Assembly: GCA_017416445.1 (NCBI GenBank)
Contig: JAFQCJ010000034.1
Span: forward strand, 1 to 63,083
Reading direction: 5' to 3'
From: Oscillospiraceae bacterium
GTDB taxonomy: Bacteria; Bacillota; Clostridia; Oscillospirales; Oscillospiraceae
Length of the DNA: 63,083 bases
The notes under the pieces are model-generated. The model ran no database searches and was not told where the DNA came from. It saw only the letters and a program-made list of their open reading frames with translations. Positions 16,474 to 25,908 of the stretch are shown here, piece after piece. Within the stretch, counting starts at the first letter, position 1, and each line of letters opens with the position of its first letter. Position numbers and translations under genes: made by a program.

Positions 16474-18225
16474 ATGGCAAACAAGAAACGCATTGCCACA
16501 TCGGTGGCAGCGGTGGCGACAGCTGCTGCGCTGCTGCTGGGCGGTACCTTTGCATGGCAAAGTGCCAACCAGACAGCACTGAACGAGGCATCTGATGTCA
16601 TCAACCCCGGCGGTCGTCTCCACGACGACTTCAGCTATACCGAGGAGATTAAAAACAAGGATGTGTATGTGGAGAACTTCGCAGAGGAGGAGATCTTCGC
16701 CCGCGTCCGTATCGAGGAGTACTTCGAGATCACCATGAACAAGGGTACGCCTGCGGAGAACAACGAGATCCTTATCGGTGGCGAAGAAATCGATGGAGAG
16801 GGCAACCCCGTCTATGACGAAAACGGCGAGGCTGTCAAGACCTACACCACCTTTACCAACTACGACTCCCTTGCCGACGGCACCCTGCAGGCGGCTGTTG
16901 ATGGTGAGGGTACTGCCTGGTGGAGCTGGGAGACCGGCGGCGAGACCATCTATATGCCTACCTTCAACCTGAACAAGGACTCCCTGCAGGCGGATATCAA
17001 CGGCACCTATGCTGGCCCCGATGGCGCTGACGGCGAGAATGAGGGTGACGATGCCGACAGATATGCCGACTATGTGGCGTATGCTGACGGTGAGGACAAG
17101 ACGGATGATGCCATCTACGATGCCGATGCCAACAATGTTGAGGATAGTGGCACGACTGCAGTAAATGAGACCCACACCGCTAAGGCTACCGGCAATGGTG
17201 AGCTCATCAGCATGGCGGATTGGGACGGCACAGCAGGCCCCTACTGGGTCTATGACGCTGATGGCTGGGTCTATTGGGCACAGCCCATCCAGCCCCATAC
17301 CGCCACCGGTCTGCTGTTGGACAACATTGCCCTGAATCAGGTCATGGACGACAGCTGGTACTACGCCATCAATGTGGTGGCACAGTTCGTTACCGCTGAC
17401 GATCTGGGTAAGACCGATGGCACCGGCTTCTACGATGACGAAAAGGGTACTGTCCCCTCCCCCGAGGCCCTTGCACTGCTGGAGGCCATTGGCGTGAATA
17501 CGGACGGCCCTGTGATGGTTTCCAACGCTGAGGAGCTGCAGGAGGCCCTTGCCAACGGCGAGAATGTGATCATCGACGGTGAGATCGAGGCAACGGAGGA
17601 AACAGAGGATGAAACCGGCCTGAGTTTTGGTTACAACATTCTCTGGCACGAGGGCGGCACCGTGAACGGCGGCGAATTGACCCTTGGCAACGCCTATCAG
17701 GGCCTGTTCATCAACAATGAGAACGACTGGCCTGTTGACGGTGATGGCGCAAATCCTGCGACCATGAATGATACTGCTATTTATGCCTCTAGAACAAATG
17801 CTGCTGTGTATGCACAGGCGATCAATGCACCTGTTGAACTGAATAATGTGTCCGTCAATGCCGGCAGTGTTGGTGTGTGGGCTGAATATGGCGATGAGAC
17901 CGTTACGCTGAATAACTGCGAGATCACTTCCCGTGGCGGCAACACTGAAGCTTGGCTCGACAGCGCTGTTGCGGCGTCCTATGGAGGCCATGTGATCATC
18001 AACGGCGGTACCTACACCGGTGATAACGCGGTTTATGTGTACTCCTCCGGCGGTACCATCGAGATCAATGGTGGTACCTTCAACGGCGAACTGCATGAGG
18101 ACGCAGGTGAGCTTATCATCAAGGGCGGTACCTTCGACCACAATCCCACGGCCTTTGTGGATAGCGAGAACTACACTGTGACCTATGACGATGTCAATGG
18201 CACCTGGACAGTGGAGGAGAACTGA
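16474..18225 (+). CDS. SipW-dependent exported fibre protein with parallel beta-helix
   Basis: A 583-residue paralogue. Residues 1-27 are the same signal peptide as the first paralogue (the DNA of the first 140 bases differs at about two positions). About 30-335 are the shared N-module, again with WVYWAQPI and MDDSWYYAI. From about 350 the protein becomes a right-handed parallel beta-helix built of repeated short turns (TVNGGELTLG, VELNNVSVNAG, HVIINGGTYTG, TIEINGGTFNG, ELIIKGGTF) and closes with a conserved cap around FDHNPTAFV. Such helices often bind or cleave polysaccharide, but no catalytic site is evident. It is 23 bp after the previous gene and overlaps the next gene's ribosome site, so all four are probably one operon. 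Confidence 0.85.
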   Translation: MANKKRIATSVAAVATAAALLLGGTFAWQSANQTALNEASDVINPGGRLHDDFSYTEEIKNKDVYVENFAEEEIFARVRIEEYFEITMNKGTPAENNEILIGGEEIDGEGNPVYDENGEAVKTYTTFTNYDSLADGTLQAAVDGEGTAWWSWETGGETIYMPTFNLNKDSLQADINGTYAGPDGADGENEGDDADRYADYVAYADGEDKTDDAIYDADANNVEDSGTTAVNETHTAKATGNGELISMADWDGTAGPYWVYDADGWVYWAQPIQPHTATGLLLDNIALNQVMDDSWYYAINVVAQFVTADDLGKTDGTGFYDDEKGTVPSPEALALLEAIGVNTDGPVMVSNAEELQEALANGENVIIDGEIEATEETEDETGLSFGYNILWHEGGTVNGGELTLGNAYQGLFINNENDWPVDGDGANPATMNDTAIYASRTNAAVYAQAINAPVELNNVSVNAGSVGVWAEYGDETVTLNNCEITSRGGNTEAWLDSAVAASYGGHVIINGGTYTGDNAVYVYSSGGTIEINGGTFNGELHEDAGELIIKGGTFDHNPTAFVDSENYTVTYDDVNGTWTVEEN

Positions 18226-18226
18226 A

Positions 18227-20131
18227 ATGAAGAATAAAAAACTGGTATCCTCTGTCATCGCCGTGGCGTTGGCAGCAGGCATTCTGCTGGGTGGTACCTT
18301 CGCCTGGCAGAGCATTTCCCAGCAGGCCCTGAACGAGATCTATGGCTTCGTCAACCCCGGCGGCCGTCTCCACGATGACTTTACTGTTCTGCCCGATCTG
18401 ACGACTGAGGGCACCAAGCAGTACGACAAGAATGTATATGTGGAAAACTTTACCTCCATGGCGGAGGACGGTGTACAGGTCTTTGCCCGTATCCGTCTGG
18501 ATGAGTACATGGAGATCGGTCCCAAGGCGGGCAGAATGAACCCCGAGGGCACCGACAAGGCAGTGGACAACGAGGCCGTGTCCCTTGACTATGATGCAAA
18601 GCTGTGGGATAAGACCACCTGGAAGACCCATATCCCCAACGATACCACCGACCCCTTCCATGAATACTGGAAATGGACCATGGGCGGCGAGGATGGCGAC
18701 GGCACTGCGGTGTATATGCCTACCTTCAACAAGAACAAGGACTCCCTGCAGGCAGATGTGAACGGTACCTTCGCCGGTAAGGACGGCGTGCCCTTTGGGG
18801 ATTATGTGGCGTATGCCGCAGGCGACACGAGCGATGTATACGATGTATCCACAGGCACCAATAAGAAGCTTCTGGCCATTTATGATGCCGATAAAGCAGC
18901 CGCCGGTACATCTGAGGTAGACGAGCTGGCTCGTGACGGAGTCAATGTCCAGGGGGTAATTACTGGCGCAACCAATGTGGATGCGTATGTGGGGGCAGGA
19001 CACATCACACTGGAGGAGGAGACCCACACCGCCAAGACCACACTGGGTGCCTATGTGATCCCCATGGCCACCTATATGGAGTGGTTGAACAACGATAATC
19101 CTCTTGACGACAGCGGTAACTTCTGGGTATGGGATATTGACGGCTGGGCCTACTGGGCCGCGCCCATTGATCCCGATACTGCAACAGGTCTGTTCCTGGA
19201 CGGCATCTCCCGTACCAAGACGATCATCAACGAGGATTGGTACTACGGTATCAATGTGGTGGCACAGTTTGTCACCGCTGACGATCTGGGTCGCCCCGCA
19301 CCCGGCGAAACCGGTACCGGTTTCTATGCCGAAAATGCCGGCGCAGAGCCCACCACCAATGCCCTGAAGCTTCTTGCTGCCATCGGCGTGGATGTGGATA
19401 CCACAGTGACGGCATCGGCAGATCCCGCTGCAGACGGTGCGGCACTGACCTCTGCTCTCGAGCTGGGCGGTAATGTGACCATCAGCGGCACGGTGAACAG
19501 CGATACTGAGGTGACCCCCTGGACCAGCGCACCCCAGTATACCGCAGAGTATGTGATGGCAAATGGCGGTACGCTGAATGGCGGCGCGGTGACGCTGGAC
19601 GGCGATAAGGTGATGGGCTTCGTGGTGGAGGCAGGCGCTGATTCTGCCCGTACTACTGCGCTGAACGATGTTGTCATGAACGGTGACAGCGAGGCGGTGC
19701 TGTATGTGGGTGAAAACGGCGGTCATGTGACGCTCAACGGCGTGCAGGTCACTGCCGATGGCGGTGCAGGTATCTATGCTGAGTGGGCACAGGGCGGCGT
19801 GACGCTGAACAACTGCACAGTGAATCAGCAGAACCTCAATCCCGCACACGATGCCTGGTTCGAGACCGCTGTGGCGGCGGCACAGGGAGCAGAAATCACC
19901 ATCAATGGCGGTATCTACAACTCCAGCAAGTATGCGGTGTATGTGTTTACCTCCGGTGGCACGGTGACTATCAATGACGGTACATTTACCGGCGAACTGA
20001 AGGCCGACAACACCGATTGGATCGTCATTAAGGGCGGCTCCTTCGACCACGATCCCACCGCTTTCGTGGCTGATGGCTACAAGGCCGAGTTTGATAGTGG
20101 ACTCAGCAGATGGGTCGTGACCACTGCATAA
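18227..20131 (+). CDS. SipW-dependent exported fibre protein with parallel beta-helix, diverged copy
   Basis: A 634-residue paralogue. The signal peptide (MKNKKLVSSVIAVALAAG, then ILLGGTFAWQS) and the NPGGRLHDDF box are conserved, but the 5' DNA is clearly more diverged than in the other three copies. The N-module runs to about residue 385 with MPTFNKNKDSL, WVWDIDGWAYWAAPI and NEDWYYGINVVAQFVT. The C-terminal part (about 400-625) is a parallel beta-helix with ITINGGIYN and TVTINDGTF turns and the same FDHDPTAFV cap as the neighbour. The ATG is one base after the preceding stop codon, with GGAGG inside the preceding gene. A longer in-frame start at 18185 would lie inside that gene and is unlikely. 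Confidence 0.85.
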   Translation: MKNKKLVSSVIAVALAAGILLGGTFAWQSISQQALNEIYGFVNPGGRLHDDFTVLPDLTTEGTKQYDKNVYVENFTSMAEDGVQVFARIRLDEYMEIGPKAGRMNPEGTDKAVDNEAVSLDYDAKLWDKTTWKTHIPNDTTDPFHEYWKWTMGGEDGDGTAVYMPTFNKNKDSLQADVNGTFAGKDGVPFGDYVAYAAGDTSDVYDVSTGTNKKLLAIYDADKAAAGTSEVDELARDGVNVQGVITGATNVDAYVGAGHITLEEETHTAKTTLGAYVIPMATYMEWLNNDNPLDDSGNFWVWDIDGWAYWAAPIDPDTATGLFLDGISRTKTIINEDWYYGINVVAQFVTADDLGRPAPGETGTGFYAENAGAEPTTNALKLLAAIGVDVDTTVTASADPAADGAALTSALELGGNVTISGTVNSDTEVTPWTSAPQYTAEYVMANGGTLNGGAVTLDGDKVMGFVVEAGADSARTTALNDVVMNGDSEAVLYVGENGGHVTLNGVQVTADGGAGIYAEWAQGGVTLNNCTVNQQNLNPAHDAWFETAVAAAQGAEITINGGIYNSSKYAVYVFTSGGTVTINDGTFTGELKADNTDWIVIKGGSFDHDPTAFVADGYKAEFDSGLSRWVVTTA

Positions 20132-20158
20132 TGGAAAGGCATATACCCTGATGAAGAT

Positions 20159-20221
20159 GGCGGGGGAGGGATTCCCCCGCCCCTTCTTCAAAGCACTTTC
20201 CTCTATATGGGAAAGTGTTTT
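20159..20221 (+). terminator. Two hairpins between the fibre genes and the CnaB gene
   Basis: The first stem is GGCGGGGG/CCCCCGCC (20159-20181). The second is AAGCACTTTCC paired with GGGAAAGTGTTT (about 20190-20221). Neither has a clean U-run, so partial termination or 3'-end protection of the fibre mRNA is more likely than complete termination. The next gene starts 45 bases later with its own AGGAGGTG site. Confidence 0.6.
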
Positions 20222-20265
20222 GAAAAGGGAGATTCCCAATCTGGAAGAGAAAGGAGGTGTAACCG

Positions 20266-23073
20266 ATGGGTGAGAGAATAAAGTTGTGTTTACTGCGCCT
20301 GACGGCACTGCTGTGCGGAGTGCTGTGTCTGTTTTCCGCTGTAATGAGCGGGACCTACGGATGGGAGAGCAAACAGACCATCACCAATGATCTCCACGGT
20401 TCGGCGGATATCATGATGTCCGTGGTGCTGGAGAAATTGGAGAAAGGCTCCAATCTGCCTGTTGCAGGTGCGGTGTTCTATCTCTACCGTGAAGATGGAA
20501 CGCAAATTGGCGGACGGTATGTGACCAATGAATTTGGTATGGTCTGTGTACAACTGGGCCTTGGCAACTATTATTTCCAAGAGGAACGAGCGCCTGTCGG
20601 CTACACCTTTGACCGGGATGGGGAGGGAAACGCCGTCACCCGTTACCCCTTTACGGTGACAGCGCAGGATACACCAATCACCGTTACCGCTTACAACATT
20701 CGTCTCAGCGGCGCGTTGATCATCAGTAAGACGGTGAAAAACAGCGACGGGACAGCTGTTTCGGAGGGACAAAAGGAAACGGAATTTGCCTTCACGGTGT
20801 CTTTTTCCGATGGCGGCACCTATGCCTATCGCATTGGCGATGAGAAAAAACTGCTTACCTCCGGGGATACCCTGTCACTTCGCCACGGAGAGAGTGCTGT
20901 CTTTGAAAGTGTGCCTGTCGGTGTGTTGTATGATGTGTCGGAAGCGCCTGTGCCGGGATACACCACAGCTTCTACGGGGCATCGGGGCAACATTACCGAG
21001 ACGGGAGCCGTTGCCGAGTTTGTAAATGTATGGCAAGGCGGAGGTACAGGTACGCTGATGGTCACCAAGGAGGTTCGCGGCGAGGGCTTTGATCCCCAAC
21101 AGGAGTTTACCTTTATTGCCACCATCGGCGGCGTACAGGAAGTGTTTACCCTGAAGCATAGTCAGTACAAGGAGTTCTCCAATATTGCCCTTGGCACCTC
21201 TTATGAGATCAGAGAGGAGAGCTGTGCCGGATATACCGCATCCGTTGAGAAATACGAAGGTGTGGTAAATGCGGCGGAGACAGTCGCACTGCCGTTTGTC
21301 AACACCTGCTCCACAGCAACGCCTCCGGAGCGGGGTAGCCTAACCATTTCCAAGACAGTGACCGGGCTGAGTACCGCCTGCACGGATAGTTTTTATTTTC
21401 AGGTGCAGTTTACCGGCGATGGGGCACCGGCAGATACGGCCATCGTATTGAACGGACTGAATAACTACACAGAGACCATTACAGACATTCCTGTCGGTGT
21501 AGGCTATACGGTGACAGAAGTGCTGGCACAGGGCTATCTGCCTATGTGGACAAGAGTCAGCGGAACGATCCATAGTGGCGAGGAGACGGCTGCGTTTATC
21601 AACCGCGCCCAGTCAGATCCCACCCTGCCGGAGGGAGAGCCGGTAGATATCACAGTAACGAAGGTGCTGCAGGGGGAAACCATTCCTGCAGACGAGGAAC
21701 GGGAATTCCGGATGACAATGCTGCTGGACGGTGAAGCAATAAGCTTTACCCTCAAAAACGGCCAGTCCCGAACCTTTACGGATGTTCCTTACGGAGCGGT
21801 CTATGAGCTGCGGGAGGAGGACTATATCACAGAAGGCTTCTCCCAGAGTATTGTAAACGGCAGCGGCATTGCCACGGAGGATACCCACATTGTAGTTACC
21901 AACACCTATGTGGATGCACCCCGTGTGGAGATCAGCGGTGAAAAGAAGTGGAGCATCCCCGAGGGGTTGAGCCTTATCCTGCCGGAATCCATTACCGTCC
22001 GACTGTTGGATGGGGAGCGCATCGTGGAGGAACAGACGGTGATCCCCGATGGCGAGAACAGGTGGCATTATACCTTCACTGCACCCAAATACCGCGGCGA
22101 TGGTACGGAAATACGCTATACCGTTGCAGAAGAACCTGTGGAGGGATTCCATATCTCATATGATGGATATGACATTACCAACACCTATGTAGCACCCATC
22201 ACCGATAACGACCCGCCTGTCATTATCAAGAGGATTGAAGGGGAGAACGCCCCGCTGTCCACCTTTACCTTTTCCTTTGAGGGTCAGCAGGGGGCACCGA
22301 TGCCCGATGGCGCTGTGGGCTTCCGGAAGGAAGTGTCCGTCACCGGCAGTGGAGAGGTGGAGATCGGCGCCATTACCTTCACAAAGGCCGGAACATATGT
22401 CTATACCGTCAGTGAAAAGCAGGGCAGAGAGAAAGGCTGGACATACGATACCGCCGTTTATACCGTCACCTATGAGGTAAGGGAAGATCCTGTGACCCAT
22501 CAGCTCTCGGCAGCGCGTACCATAGAAATAACTGGAACGGCTGTCACCGATATGGTCTTTACCAACCGGTACAGTGAAGTGGTAACAGAGATGGTGACCA
22601 TCTCCGGCAGAAAGATGTGGGAGCACAGGGGGAATCCTGTGGGCAATCGCCCGACCTCTGTGATCATTGAGATTTATGGAGATGGACAGCGTGTATTCCA
22701 AATGAGTCTGACCCAGCAGGAGGATTGGCGTTACAGCGTTGACCTGCCGAAATATGCCGATGACGGGCATATGATCGTCTACACCGTAGATGAGCAGCCT
22801 GTCAACGGATATGATAAGGAGATCAATGGATACGACATTACCAATACCTATCACGATACAACGCCTGACCCAACGCCCGGCGCTCCGGATACTCCGGAGC
22901 CGCCCGATACATCAGTGGAATCGGGGGATACCGGCGATCATAGCCACAACTCCGTCTGGTTCTCTGTTTCCCTTGCCAGTTTGCTTGGCATGGTTGCAGC
23001 CCTGCGGGTGCTGCAAGCCAACACCTATCACGGCAGACGCGTGCATACGGCAAAACGCCTGAAGAAGAAATAA
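20266..23073 (+). CDS. Large CnaB/SpaA-type pilin-like surface protein
   Basis: A 935-residue exported protein. Residues 1-28 are a signal peptide. The rest is a chain of beta domains: a SpaA-like prealbumin domain (about 45-150, VVLEKLEKGSNLPVAGAVFYL), several DUF7601/CnaB-like units ending in E-x-C/P-GY or VNT strands, two classic CnaB units (EKKWSIPEG and GRKMWEHRGN, each closing with GYDITNTY), and a pilin isopeptide-linkage domain (STFTFSFEGQQGAP to GTYVYTVSEKQG). The C-terminus has a Pro-rich spacer, SGDTGD, a membrane helix and a basic tail. That is a sortase-sorting layout with SGDTG where LPXTG is expected. It is probably a cell-wall-anchored backbone or adhesin of the same cluster. 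Confidence 0.85.
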   Translation: MGERIKLCLLRLTALLCGVLCLFSAVMSGTYGWESKQTITNDLHGSADIMMSVVLEKLEKGSNLPVAGAVFYLYREDGTQIGGRYVTNEFGMVCVQLGLGNYYFQEERAPVGYTFDRDGEGNAVTRYPFTVTAQDTPITVTAYNIRLSGALIISKTVKNSDGTAVSEGQKETEFAFTVSFSDGGTYAYRIGDEKKLLTSGDTLSLRHGESAVFESVPVGVLYDVSEAPVPGYTTASTGHRGNITETGAVAEFVNVWQGGGTGTLMVTKEVRGEGFDPQQEFTFIATIGGVQEVFTLKHSQYKEFSNIALGTSYEIREESCAGYTASVEKYEGVVNAAETVALPFVNTCSTATPPERGSLTISKTVTGLSTACTDSFYFQVQFTGDGAPADTAIVLNGLNNYTETITDIPVGVGYTVTEVLAQGYLPMWTRVSGTIHSGEETAAFINRAQSDPTLPEGEPVDITVTKVLQGETIPADEEREFRMTMLLDGEAISFTLKNGQSRTFTDVPYGAVYELREEDYITEGFSQSIVNGSGIATEDTHIVVTNTYVDAPRVEISGEKKWSIPEGLSLILPESITVRLLDGERIVEEQTVIPDGENRWHYTFTAPKYRGDGTEIRYTVAEEPVEGFHISYDGYDITNTYVAPITDNDPPVIIKRIEGENAPLSTFTFSFEGQQGAPMPDGAVGFRKEVSVTGSGEVEIGAITFTKAGTYVYTVSEKQGREKGWTYDTAVYTVTYEVREDPVTHQLSAARTIEITGTAVTDMVFTNRYSEVVTEMVTISGRKMWEHRGNPVGNRPTSVIIEIYGDGQRVFQMSLTQQEDWRYSVDLPKYADDGHMIVYTVDEQPVNGYDKEINGYDITNTYHDTTPDPTPGAPDTPEPPDTSVESGDTGDHSHNSVWFSVSLASLLGMVAALRVLQANTYHGRRVHTAKRLKKK

Positions 23074-23075
23074 GG

Positions 23076-23108
23076 AAGAATCCGCCGCCGCAGGGCTGCG
23101 GATTCTTT
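23076..23108 (+). terminator. Terminator after the CnaB gene
   Basis: AAGAATCCGC (23076-23085) pairs with GCGGATTCTT (23098-23107), followed by a short T-rich stretch. Confidence 0.8.
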
Positions 23109-23169
23109 CATTTGGTCTATCCTTTTCTCTTCTTCTGTGCTATCATAAGAAAAACTGCGAGGTGAATGT

Positions 23170-23682
23170 ATGGAGCAGATGGATATCTACAGAGACGAAT
23201 TTGTCAAAACAGGGGGAACAGTGGAGCGGTATGCGGCGATTGGTACCGGAGAGAACAAACTGGTGGTCTTTGCCTGTATTTTCTCTGCCGATGGACGCTT
23301 GCTTATTCAGCAGCGAAGCGAGGAGAAGAGCATGGGCGGTCATTGGGATGTGTCCGCCGGCGGGGCGGTGCAGGCAGGAGAGAGCAGCCTTGCCGCCGTT
23401 GTGCGGGAAACGGCGGAGGAACTGGGGCTAAGGTTGCCTGCAGATACCTTTGTCAAGCTGCTGACCCTCTACTATGAAGGTCATCTCCACGACATCTACG
23501 CCGCCCTCTGGGATGGAAAGGCGGAGGACTTGACGCTGCAGACAGGAGAGGTGTCGGCGGCAAAGTGGGCAAGGGAGGAGGAAGTGCTGGCAATGATCGA
23601 CAGCGGGGAATTTCTTCCCGTCCACAAGGAGTTTATAGCACTTCTTTTCAAGATGCAGACCAAGCGGGGCATCCTGGGATAA
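23170..23682 (+). CDS. Nudix hydrolase
   Basis: A 170-residue cytoplasmic enzyme of the Nudix superfamily, hydrolysing a nucleoside diphosphate linked to another moiety. The Nudix box is complete: GAVQAGE, seven residues, then RETAEELGL (about residues 65-87). The N-terminal part (ENKLVVFACIFSADGRLLIQQR, with GGHWDVSAGG) resembles the YfcD/Idi-like subgroup. The substrate cannot be told from sequence. The ATG follows GAGGTG. It is a single gene with a weak hairpin after it (about 23693-23735). Confidence 0.9.
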   Translation: MEQMDIYRDEFVKTGGTVERYAAIGTGENKLVVFACIFSADGRLLIQQRSEEKSMGGHWDVSAGGAVQAGESSLAAVVRETAEELGLRLPADTFVKLLTLYYEGHLHDIYAALWDGKAEDLTLQTGEVSAAKWAREEEVLAMIDSGEFLPVHKEFIALLFKMQTKRGILG

Positions 23683-23874
23683 GTGAACAAATTGAAAATT
23701 CGCGGTGTCCTTACGGGTGCTGCGGATTTTTTTGTTTTGAAATGGTCTATTGACTTTTTTATAGGGGCTATGGTATGGTAAAAAGACCTATGTTGTATTT
23801 TATAATGTATATGTCATAATTTTAGATAGAATTTTGCAGATTATCGGTTTGAGAAACGGCGAAAGGAGGGGCAC

Positions 23875-24636
23875 ATGGAAAAGATCACTGCGCGGAGTAA
23901 TCCTTTGCTCCAGCACATGAAAAAGCTGGCCGCTGACGGTGCCTATCGCCGTCAAAGGGGCCTCTTTCTGGGGGATAGTCCCAAGCTGCTGGAAGAAGCT
24001 GTCCGTTGGGGTGGAGAAATCGTGGAGGTGGTTCTCGCCGAGGGTGTGACCGTCCCTGCCCTGCCCCGTGGCGTGCGTGTGGTGGAGGTGCCCCGTGATG
24101 TGATGACCTCCGTCTCCCCCATGAAGACCCCACAGGGTGCGCTGTTTACCTGTCGTATACCCCAGGCGGCCGTACCTGAGAAACTGACGGGGCGGCGCTA
24201 TGTGGTGTTGGACGGTGTGCAGGATCCCGGCAATGTGGGAACCATTCTGCGGACGCTGGATGCCTTTGACTTTGATGGTCTTATTCTGCTGGAGGGCTGT
24301 GCCGATGCCTGGAGCATCAAGACAGTCCGTGCCTCCATGGGAGCGGTGTTCCGCCGTGATATCTATACCATGACGGCAGAGGCGTGTTTTGCCCTTCTCC
24401 GCCGCAGCGATCTGCCCCTCTACGGGACAGCCCTTCGGGAGGACACGGTGGATGCCCGCCACGCAGACCTCAGCCGCTGTGCCATCGCCATCGGCAGCGA
24501 GGGAAGAGGTTTGCGGGAGGTCGTGCTGGCCAATTGTGAGAAGACACTGAAGATCCCCATGTCGCAGCGCTGCGAGTCGCTGAATGCGGCGGTGGCGGCG
24601 GCGGTACTGCTGTGGGAGAGCTATCGAAACGATTAA
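23875..24636 (+). CDS. TrmH/SpoU-family RNA 2'-O-methyltransferase
   Basis: A 253-residue SPOUT methyltransferase acting on rRNA or tRNA ribose with S-adenosylmethionine. An N-terminal substrate-binding domain (about 1-95, starting MEKITARSNPLLQHMKKL) is followed by the knotted catalytic domain with motif 1 DPGNVGTILRT, motif 2 AIAIGSEGRGL and motif 3 IPMSQRCESLNAAVAAAV. It resembles RlmB/YsgA-type proteins; the exact nucleotide is unknown. AAAGGAGG precedes the ATG. dprA follows after 24 bp, so it probably leads the dprA-topA-trmFO-plsX operon. Confidence 0.92.
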   Translation: MEKITARSNPLLQHMKKLAADGAYRRQRGLFLGDSPKLLEEAVRWGGEIVEVVLAEGVTVPALPRGVRVVEVPRDVMTSVSPMKTPQGALFTCRIPQAAVPEKLTGRRYVVLDGVQDPGNVGTILRTLDAFDFDGLILLEGCADAWSIKTVRASMGAVFRRDIYTMTAEACFALLRRSDLPLYGTALREDTVDARHADLSRCAIAIGSEGRGLREVVLANCEKTLKIPMSQRCESLNAAVAAAVLLWESYRND

Positions 24637-24660
24637 AATGAGAAACGAGGTGAGGAGAAT

Positions 24661-25908
24661 ATGGCAGCATTGAAATACTGGGTGTGGTTCACCACCCTCA
24701 GCGGCGTGGGCGAGGATACGAAGCTGCGTCTTTTACAGAAATTTTCCTCACCGGAGGATATCTACTATGCCGATGCCGGGGAACTGGCTTTGGTGGAGGG
24801 GATCAGCAAGGAGGCGCTGGAGGCGTTGGAGCTGCGGTCTCTGGACACCGCAGAGCGAATTCTGGAGCAGTGTGGGCGAAAAGAAATATTTTTGGTAAGT
24901 TACGCCGATGCTCTCTACCCCCAGCGCTTGAAGAATGTCTATCATCCGCCGCTCCTTCTCTACGGCAGGGGAAAGATGCCCCTCTTTGACGAGGAGGTAG
25001 CCGTAGCGGTGGTGGGCACCCGGGAATGTACCCCCTACGGTATCAACTGCGCCCGGGAACTGGGTTATGAGCTGACCCAGCAGGGTGGTATCATCATCTC
25101 CGGCATGGCGCGGGGCATTGATGCTGCCGCTATGGAGGGGGCTCTCCGTTTTGGCGGCTTTACCTGCGGTGTGCTGGGCGGCGGTGTGGATGTGGTCTAC
25201 CCCCGGGAGAACCGCCGCCTCTATGAGGATGTGGCGGCAACGGGTGTGCTGCTGTCGGAGTATCCGCCGGGAGCAGAGCCTATGGGCTGGCATTTTCCCT
25301 ACCGCAACCGTATTATGAGCGGACTCAGTGTGGCCTCGGTGGTTATTGAAGCACCGGAGAAATCCGGTGCACTGATCACGGCTGCCGCTGCGCTGGAGCA
25401 GGGCAGGGAGGTCTTTGCCGTCCCCGGCCCCATTACCTCGGACAAGAGTGCAGGATGCCACAAGCTGATCCGCGAGGGAGCGGGACTTGTCACCTGCGCA
25501 TGGGATATTCTCAGCGAATATGAGAGCCGCTATCCCCATAAAATACGGCCGAAGGTGAAACCCATGCCCCCGCTGCCGGAACAGTCCGGTACGCCGAAAC
25601 GGGAAGAGGGCAAACGGGGCGGAAAACCCAAAAAGGCGGAAGGGGAAAGCGCTGCACTGCCCACCCTGCCCGGAGAGGCATGGCAGGGGATGGAAGCAGA
25701 TCAGCGGGCGGTACTGCTGGCACTGCGGGAGGACATCTCCCGCCTCAGTGACGATGTGGCACTGGAAACCGACCTGCCCATGCGCCGCGTATTGGCGGCC
25801 CTGACCATGCTGGAGATCGAGGGCTATGCAGCCACCACCGGTGGCCGCAGCTTTGTCCGCATGGTACACATTGATGAAAACAAAGAAGAAGTTGAGGATA
25901 TGGAATGA
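24661..25908 (+). CDS. dprA: DNA-processing protein DprA
   Basis: A 415-residue protein that binds incoming single-stranded DNA and loads RecA during transformation. An N-terminal helix-hairpin-helix region (1-75) precedes the Rossmann domain (about 80-290), which carries VVGTRECTPYG, SGMARGIDAAA and CGVLGGGVDVVYPRENRRLY. A Pro/Lys-rich linker (about 300-340) leads to a C-terminal winged helix (about 345-410). The length is on the long side of the family because of the linker. The stop overlaps the topA start in ATGA. Its presence hints at competence, but no com pilus genes lie next to it. Confidence 0.95.
   Translation: MAALKYWVWFTTLSGVGEDTKLRLLQKFSSPEDIYYADAGELALVEGISKEALEALELRSLDTAERILEQCGRKEIFLVSYADALYPQRLKNVYHPPLLLYGRGKMPLFDEEVAVAVVGTRECTPYGINCARELGYELTQQGGIIISGMARGIDAAAMEGALRFGGFTCGVLGGGVDVVYPRENRRLYEDVAATGVLLSEYPPGAEPMGWHFPYRNRIMSGLSVASVVIEAPEKSGALITAAAALEQGREVFAVPGPITSDKSAGCHKLIREGAGLVTCAWDILSEYESRYPHKIRPKVKPMPPLPEQSGTPKREEGKRGGKPKKAEGESAALPTLPGEAWQGMEADQRAVLLALREDISRLSDDVALETDLPMRRVLAALTMLEIEGYAATTGGRSFVRMVHIDENKEEVEDME

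Noticed and set aside
10590..20308. Very long minus-strand open frames (about 935, 925, 711 and 704 codons) opposite the four fibre genes
   Set aside because: They mirror strongly biased GC-rich codons of the real genes, have no ribosome sites or recognisable domains, and repeat because the sense genes are paralogues.
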